Notes under the pieces: generated by a model
What the model saw: only the letters and a program-made list of their open reading frames with translations
The model's database searches: none
Told to the model about the DNA's origin: nothing
Translations under genes and position numbers: made by a program
Shown here: one piece after another, positions 6,025-9,533 of the stretch
Position numbering within the stretch: the stretch's first letter is position 1
How the letters are laid out: every line of letters begins with the position of its first letter
Assembly: GCA_919901875.1 (NCBI GenBank)
Contig: CAKKQG010000035.1
Span: 1-9,533 of the forward strand
DNA length: 9,533 nt
Reading direction: 5' to 3'
From: Anaerolineales bacterium
Lineage (GTDB): Bacteria; Chloroflexota; Anaerolineae; Anaerolineales; VGOW01

Positions 6025-6041
6025 TTTACACCCCTTGTAAA
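6025..6041. promoter_or_regulatory. Palindrome TTTACA-N5-TGTAAA in the divergent spacer, possible operator
   Basis: Two perfect 6-base arms flank CCCCT in the spacer between the PLC-like and FHA genes, about 33 bases upstream of the FHA -35. A dimeric regulator could bind here and serve both genes. There is only one copy in the window and no known regulator match, so this is tentative. Confidence 0.25.
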
Positions 6042-6057
6042 AACTCTGTTCATTTTG

Positions 6058-6086
6058 TTTGCATCCATTCCATAATTGCGTATACT
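6058..6086 (+). promoter_or_regulatory. Sigma70-type promoter of the FHA gene
   Basis: TTTGCA (6058-6063) and TATACT (6081-6086) are separated by exactly 17 bases. They match the consensus at 4 of 6 and 5 of 6 positions. Transcription would begin near 6093, leaving a leader of about 18 bases with the ribosome site at its start. It is the best-spaced promoter in the window, but predicted by eye. Confidence 0.5.
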
Positions 6087-6095
6087 TTAGCGACC

Positions 6096-6102
6096 AGAGG
6101 AG
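6096..6102 (+). promoter_or_regulatory. Shine-Dalgarno site of the FHA gene
   Basis: AGAGGAG lies 8 bases before the ATG at 6111 and fixes that start. Confidence 0.7.
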
Positions 6103-6110
6103 CTTCTACT

Positions 6111-6683
6111 ATGCCATCGTTTCGATTAACCATGCGGCAGGGACCTACCGTCGGCAAAAGTTTTGATCTCGCCAAAGATGTGATCACGCTTGGGCGCGAT
6201 CTGACCAATGATATTGTTATCAATGACGCCGAGATGTCGCGTCATCATTCGCGCCTCACGCGGCAAGGGGCGCGTTATGTCGTTGAAGATTTAGGCAGCA
6301 CCAACGGCACGTTCGTTAATTCGTCACGGGTCAGCGGTCAATACACTCTCAACTTGGGTGACATCGTTAGCTTGGGCGACACGGTCTCGATGGTATTTGA
6401 AGGGATACCGACAGAGGCGGCGGCAACGATGATCGGTAGTTTCGGCGCATCGGTGATCACGGGTGAACAGCCACGCGTCCCTGTTGCTTCGTACTCGCCT
6501 CCCCCACCTCCTCAATCCATTTCTGCGCCTGAGCCTGTCAATGTCAGCGCGCCCAAAAGCAATCGCGGAATGATGATTGCCGGAGTCGGTTGTTTGGCGC
6601 TTCTCTGTTGTGCGGCAACTTCCGGGCTGGCAGTTTTCTTGTGGTATGCCCCGCCGAGCTTTTGGCGATCTATCGGTTTCTAA
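6111..6683 (+). CDS. FHA-domain protein with C-terminal membrane anchor
   Basis: FHA domains bind phosphothreonine peptides, usually made by Ser/Thr kinases. The 190-aa product carries a complete FHA domain (about 4-97). Its key motifs are all present: ITLGRD with Gly28-Arg29, SRHH at 43-46, and GSTNGT at 62-67 with the phosphopeptide-contacting Asn65. A low-complexity linker with a run of six prolines (130-135 region) covers about 100-150. One membrane helix follows at about 153-178 (MMIAGVGCLALLCCAATSGLAVFLW) with a short tail, so the FHA domain most likely faces the cytoplasm on a tail anchor. No kinase or phosphatase gene is in the window, so its partner is unknown. It is the only plus-strand gene, with its own promoter, ribosome site and terminator. 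A MITE-like element sits between its stop codon and terminator. Confidence 0.93.
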   Translation: MPSFRLTMRQGPTVGKSFDLAKDVITLGRDLTNDIVINDAEMSRHHSRLTRQGARYVVEDLGSTNGTFVNSSRVSGQYTLNLGDIVSLGDTVSMVFEGIPTEAAATMIGSFGASVITGEQPRVPVASYSPPPPPQSISAPEPVNVSAPKSNRGMMIAGVGCLALLCCAATSGLAVFLWYAPPSFWRSIGF

Positions 6684-6689
6684 ATTTCT

Positions 6690-6821
6690 CTGGACTTACG
6701 CACCTCAATCACGAATGACTCGAATAAACGAATAACACGAATTTTTATTTTGTTTTATTCGTCAAATTCGGAACATTCGTGCCATTCGTGATAAAAATTT
6801 CTGTGAACTGCGTAAGTCCAG
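6690..6821. mobile_element. 132-bp MITE-like element with 13-bp TIRs and 5-bp target duplication
   Basis: The ends CTGGACTTACGCA (6690-6702) and TGCGTAAGTCCAG (6809-6821) are perfect inverted repeats. A second inverted pair lies inside: ATCACGAATG (6708-6717) with CATTCGTGAT (6783-6792). The AT-rich centre has further ACGAAT/ATTCGT words on opposing sides. The direct repeat TTTCT flanks it exactly (6685-6689 and 6822-6826), as expected of a target duplication. Removing the element and one copy restores a continuous TAAATTTCTCTTCATTTTAGAG between the FHA stop codon and its terminator. It has no reading frame and would need a transposase elsewhere in the genome. The parent IS family cannot be named from this sequence. 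Confidence 0.75.
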
Positions 6822-6837
6822 TTTCTCTTCATTTTAG

Positions 6838-6867
6838 AGAGACGCGATCATCGCGTCTCTTTTTTTT
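6838..6867 (+). terminator. Rho-independent terminator of the FHA gene
   Basis: A perfect 10-bp stem, AGAGACGCGA/TCGCGTCTCT, with loop TCA is followed by a seven-T run. On the opposite strand no U-tract follows the stem, so it should act on plus-strand transcripts only. It lies 154 bases after the FHA stop because the 132-bp element is inserted between them. Confidence 0.92.
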
Positions 6868-6868
6868 G

Positions 6869-8731
6869 TCATACTTGCACTCTCACTAAATCAATAATCT
6901 CTGCCGCCAGATCGTAACGACCAAACGGCGGCATGAGATACACGCCTTGCACCACTTCGCGCAATTCAATCAGCAACTCACTGGCAATTTTGATTCCCTC
7001 AATCGCGCCGTTCTCACCCGCGCCTTCCATTCGTTGGCGCAACGATTCCGGAATGAAAATGCCCGGCACTTCGTTGTGCATAAAGTTGGCGTGCTTGTTG
7101 TTGAAGAGCGGCATCACGCCTGCCATCAAAGGCAGATTCAATTCGCCGTACAGATCGTGGTAGCGTTTTAAAAAGTCGCGTGCCATTGTCGTTTCAAAGA
7201 TCGGTTGGGTCAAGGCGAAGTCGGCGCCCGCTTTGATCTTCTTGTGCAGAGTCTTGATCTCTTTATCGGGATCGGGCGCACACAGGTTGACGGCGCACCC
7301 GACGAAGAACGAGGTGGGTTTGCCGATGTCCACACCGGCGTGATCGACTCCGGCGTTGAATCCTTGTTTGATTAATTTGATCAAACCCGATGGCACGACA
7401 TCGTAATTGTCGCTCGCGTTGGGATAATCGCCAATCGAAGTGGGGTCGCCCATCATGACAAACACGTTGCGAATGCTCAAGGCATGAGCCGCGAGTAAGT
7501 CACCTTGCACGCGCAATAAATTTCTTCCGCGCGTGGGAAAGTGCAACACAGTTTCGATCTTGGCATTGTCTTGCAGCAAGTGGCACACCGCCCAGGCGCT
7601 CATCCTCATCCGCGCCATCGGCGCATCCACCACATTGATCACATCCGCGCCCGCCTCAAAGAGAAGATGCGCGCCCGCCAAAAGTTTGTGAGTCGAGAAG
7701 CCGCGCGGCGGGTGCATCTCAACTCCGATCACAAATTGTTTCGCCGTTAACTTCTGCGCGAGTTGAGTCGGTTGTTCGGCAGGCGATGTAGTTTCTTCTT
7801 TTTCAACAAATGAAACTGTGACGTGATCTTTTCGCGCTTCACTGCGCGGTGAATCAAGCGCGGCGCGCATGGCGGCGATGTGCAAAGGTGTTGTTCCACA
7901 ACAACCCCCAACGATTGAGGCGCCCGCATCAATATATGCCATTGCATAATCGCCAAAGTATTCCGGCGTGGCGGGATACATGATGCGCGCGCCGACGCGC
8001 TCGGGCCATCCGGCGTTGGGCTTCACCAAAAATTTTGTCTCAGGCGCGGCACGCCGCATCACGTTGAGTAACCGCAACACCTGCGAAGGTCCGCTCGAAC
8101 AATTGATCCCGATCCCATCCACGCCCATCTTGGTTAATTCTGTAGCAACTTTCTTGGCGTTATCGCCGAGCAGGGTGGTGTCATCGCGGGTGAAGGTCAT
8201 ACTGGCAATGACCGGAATTTCTTTGTTCACGTCGCGCGCCGCTTTCACCGCTTCGGCGATTTCGTAGAGATCACTCATTGTTTCGATCACGATCAGATCG
8301 ACTCCGGCGCCGATCAAAGATTCGATCTGTTCACGAAACGCGGCGTAAGCCTGTTCCGGTTTCACCCGACCGAACGGAGCCAAGCGGGCGCCGAGTGGGC
8401 CCACATCACCCGCAATGAACACCTCTTTGAATGACGCTTCCACCACGCGACGAGCAAGAGTGACGGCGGCGACATTCATCTCTTTGACTTTGCTTTGCAA
8501 GCCGTGCGTGCTTAAACGATATTTGTTTGAGCCGAAAGTGTTCGTCAGAATTATTTGCGCCCCGGCGTCAATGTACGCGCGATGAATGTCGGCAACAACG
8601 GCCGGCTGAGTGAGGCTCAATTCATCGAAGCATTTATCAAACGAAATGCCATGGGCGTGAATCATCGTCCCCATCGCGCCATCGGCGAGAAGGGGGGATG
8701 TGCTGAGTTTTTGTAAGAGAGAGTTAGGCAT
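6869..8731 (-). CDS. Bifunctional homocysteine S-methyltransferase / 5,10-methylenetetrahydrofolate reductase
   Basis: The 620-aa protein joins two enzymes. Residues about 10-295 are a zinc-dependent homocysteine S-methyltransferase domain: LLADGAMGTMIHAHG near the start, Cys211 in GINCSSGP, and Cys277-Cys278 in GGCCGTTP, giving the three zinc-binding cysteines. Residues about 330-620 are a MetF-like flavin TIM barrel, from FVIGVEMHPPRG through VINVVDAP, FVMMGDP and FALTQPIFET. The layout matches YitJ-like fusions, which could make methyl-THF and pass methyl groups to homocysteine for methionine. There are no cobalamin-binding or reactivation domains as in MetH, so the methyl donor for the first domain is uncertain. 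The ATG at 8731 is preferred over a TTG at 8770, which lies inside the upstream toxin gene. It follows the PIN gene by 26 bases and may be co-transcribed. No strong ribosome site or minus-strand terminator is visible. Confidence 0.93.
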   Translation of the reverse strand: MPNSLLQKLSTSPLLADGAMGTMIHAHGISFDKCFDELSLTQPAVVADIHRAYIDAGAQIILTNTFGSNKYRLSTHGLQSKVKEMNVAAVTLARRVVEASFKEVFIAGDVGPLGARLAPFGRVKPEQAYAAFREQIESLIGAGVDLIVIETMSDLYEIAEAVKAARDVNKEIPVIASMTFTRDDTTLLGDNAKKVATELTKMGVDGIGINCSSGPSQVLRLLNVMRRAAPETKFLVKPNAGWPERVGARIMYPATPEYFGDYAMAYIDAGASIVGGCCGTTPLHIAAMRAALDSPRSEARKDHVTVSFVEKEETTSPAEQPTQLAQKLTAKQFVIGVEMHPPRGFSTHKLLAGAHLLFEAGADVINVVDAPMARMRMSAWAVCHLLQDNAKIETVLHFPTRGRNLLRVQGDLLAAHALSIRNVFVMMGDPTSIGDYPNASDNYDVVPSGLIKLIKQGFNAGVDHAGVDIGKPTSFFVGCAVNLCAPDPDKEIKTLHKKIKAGADFALTQPIFETTMARDFLKRYHDLYGELNLPLMAGVMPLFNNKHANFMHNEVPGIFIPESLRQRMEGAGENGAIEGIKIASELLIELREVVQGVYLMPPFGRYDLAAEIIDLVRVQV

Positions 8732-8757
8732 ATTTTTCTTGAAGTTGCTACAGAAGA

Positions 8758-9165
8758 TTAACGGGGCCAAAGATGAAAGCCCATTTGCTCAAAGTGATGA
8801 TCGAGAGCGAAGACGTCGTAGAGTTTGCGTTTTTGCATCACCACAAACGAAGTACAGTCGGTGAAGGAATACTGTTTGTCGTCGTAGCGATAAAACATCT
8901 CCAGCGCGTCGTGCCATATTTCTTCGGTAATGTTGAGGATCGTAACGTGTTTCTGTTTAAGAATCCATTTCGCAAACGCGGCGGCAGTCATGTGATCAAC
9001 TCGCCCTAACAAGCCCGTGATCGTTTCGTCGAGGATGTAATCGGTGACGATGAAATGATGTCCTTGACCGGTAGCGTTGTCCATCCAATTTCTTACCGCT
9101 GAATAACGCGCATCTTTTGTGTTGAAAAGTGACATCCAACCACTGGTGTCGGCGAAGAAGTTCAT
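8758..9165 (-). CDS. PIN-domain ribonuclease, VapC-type toxin
   Basis: VapC toxins are Mg-dependent RNases that cut tRNA or rRNA and are held inactive by the antitoxin made from the same operon. The 135-aa product has the PIN acidic set in order: Asp6 in FFADTSGW, Glu47 in TDYILDETIT, Asp103 in SFTDCTSF, and Asp122 in FALDHHFEQMGF. Length is typical. Its ATG overlaps the stop codon of the upstream gene (ATGA, 9165-9162), and AAAGGAG lies 7 bases upstream, so expression is tightly coupled to the antitoxin. The partner is described in the next entry. The PIN call is firm; the toxin role is inferred from the pairing. Confidence 0.93.
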   Translation of the reverse strand: MNFFADTSGWMSLFNTKDARYSAVRNWMDNATGQGHHFIVTDYILDETITGLLGRVDHMTAAAFAKWILKQKHVTILNITEEIWHDALEMFYRYDDKQYSFTDCTSFVVMQKRKLYDVFALDHHFEQMGFHLWPR

Positions 9166-9533
9166 TTGCGTGCTCCTTTGCGTTTGCGCGGCGCGCGTTT
9201 TTTAGTTTTCGTTTTGTAAAGCGCGCGCGGCTCCCTGACTTTAGTTTGTGCCTCCGAAGGATTCGGATACCACAGATCAGAATATTCGCCGTAAAGATAC
9301 TTGTCATGGTTTTCTGCCAAGTCGCTCGGCGCACTGTTGTGACGCTGACTGCGTTCAAGTTCATCTAGGATCTCAAACAAATTGCCAAGATCGAGTGGTT
9401 CAATCTCCTCTTCCTTTGGCTGCTCGTGTTTAAGTCGTCGCGCGTAGCTCTCCAGAGCTTCTCGAATCTGCACTGCCATCGTGATGCCCTGTTTCTTTGC
9501 CCGAGCCTGTAAGTCAGCATAGATATTTCTCGG
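9162..9533 (-). CDS. Ribbon-helix-helix antitoxin, VapB-like, 5' end outside the window
   Basis: The frame is open from the window edge at 9533 through 123 codons to TGA at 9164-9162. An internal ATG at 9479 gives 105 aa, but the codons before it spell RNIYADLQARAKKQGIT, which runs into MAVQIREALESYARRL. Together these give the helix-turn-helix of a ribbon-helix-helix fold (hydrophobic L-A-G-I-IREALE spacing), so the true start and the DNA-contacting strand lie beyond the edge. The C-terminal part is acidic (KEEEIEPLDLGNLFEILDELE), then has an aromatic patch (KYLYGEYSDLWYP) and ends in a Lys/Arg-rich tail (TKKRAPRKRKGARK). The aromatic patch is a likely toxin-binding region; the basic tail is unusual. 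It overlaps the PIN gene by 4 bases. The pairing makes an antitoxin role likely. Confidence 0.82.
   Translation of the reverse strand, partial: PRNIYADLQARAKKQGITMAVQIREALESYARRLKHEQPKEEEIEPLDLGNLFEILDELERSQRHNSAPSDLAENHDKYLYGEYSDLWYPNPSEAQTKVREPRALYKTKTKKRAPRKRKGARK
9173..9179 (-). promoter_or_regulatory. Shine-Dalgarno site of the PIN toxin gene
   Basis: AAAGGAG on the minus strand is 7 bases from the ATG at 9165 and lies within the antitoxin's last codons. It is one of the strongest ribosome sites in the window. Confidence 0.7.

Noticed and set aside
6690..6821. Complete insertion sequence
   Set aside because: It is only 132 bp and has no coding capacity for a transposase, so a MITE-like element is the most that can be said.
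6838..6867. Bidirectional terminator shared with the HMT/MTHFR gene
   Set aside because: On the minus strand the stem is followed by AAAATGAAG, with no U-tract.
8732..8770. TTG start at 8770 for the HMT/MTHFR fusion
   Set aside because: It lies inside the 3' end of the PIN gene, and the added residues are unlike the family's start. The ATG at 8731 gives the usual N-terminus.
9162..9479. Antitoxin as a complete 105-aa gene starting at 9479
   Set aside because: The codons before the ATG are open to the window edge and encode the first helix of a ribbon-helix-helix fold, so the gene is partial.

Overview
The window is a piece of a bacterial chromosome with short intergenic gaps. Eleven coding regions are supported, ten on the minus strand and one (an FHA-domain gene) on the plus strand. 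The best guess for the host is Chloroflexota, Anaerolineae-like. This is inference from three things: a lipoprotein with a long Thr/Pro linker, a fused homocysteine methyltransferase/methylenetetrahydrofolate reductase, and a phospholipase-C-fold protein without a signal peptide. No rRNA, tRNA or marker gene is present to confirm it.

Layout on the minus strand, in transcription order. (1) The right edge holds a VapBC-type toxin-antitoxin pair. The ribbon-helix-helix antitoxin runs off the window at 9533, and the PIN toxin starts inside the antitoxin stop codon. A 620-aa bifunctional HMT/MTHFR follows 26 bases later. (2) After the plus-strand FHA gene and a divergent spacer, the minus strand resumes. 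First come a zinc-dependent phospholipase C-like protein and a NERD-like membrane protein 8 bp apart. Then comes a surface-polysaccharide group: an RmlD-like sugar reductase, a rhamnosyltransferase-type GT2 and a dolichyl/polyprenyl-phosphate GT2. RNase HII (rnhB), a 116-aa unknown protein and a beta-propeller lipoprotein cut by the left edge end the run.

The most unusual feature is in the spacers. The three consecutive gaps rmlD/GT2, GT2/GT2 and GT2/rnhB are each almost filled by a fold-back repeat made of 7- or 9-base words. Each gap uses a different word. The repeats reach into the flanking stop codons or lie next to start codons, and none of the three downstream genes has a visible Shine-Dalgarno sequence. 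They resemble the short tandem heptamer repeats known from filamentous cyanobacteria.

A separate 132-bp element (6690-6821) looks like a MITE. It has 13-bp perfect terminal inverted repeats and a 5-bp direct repeat (TTTCT) on each side. It lies between the FHA gene's stop codon and its Rho-independent terminator. No CRISPR array, phage module or complete insertion sequence was seen, and no gap without a gene exceeds about 185 bases. Apart from the repeat architecture, the gene content is mostly ordinary housekeeping and cell-surface functions.
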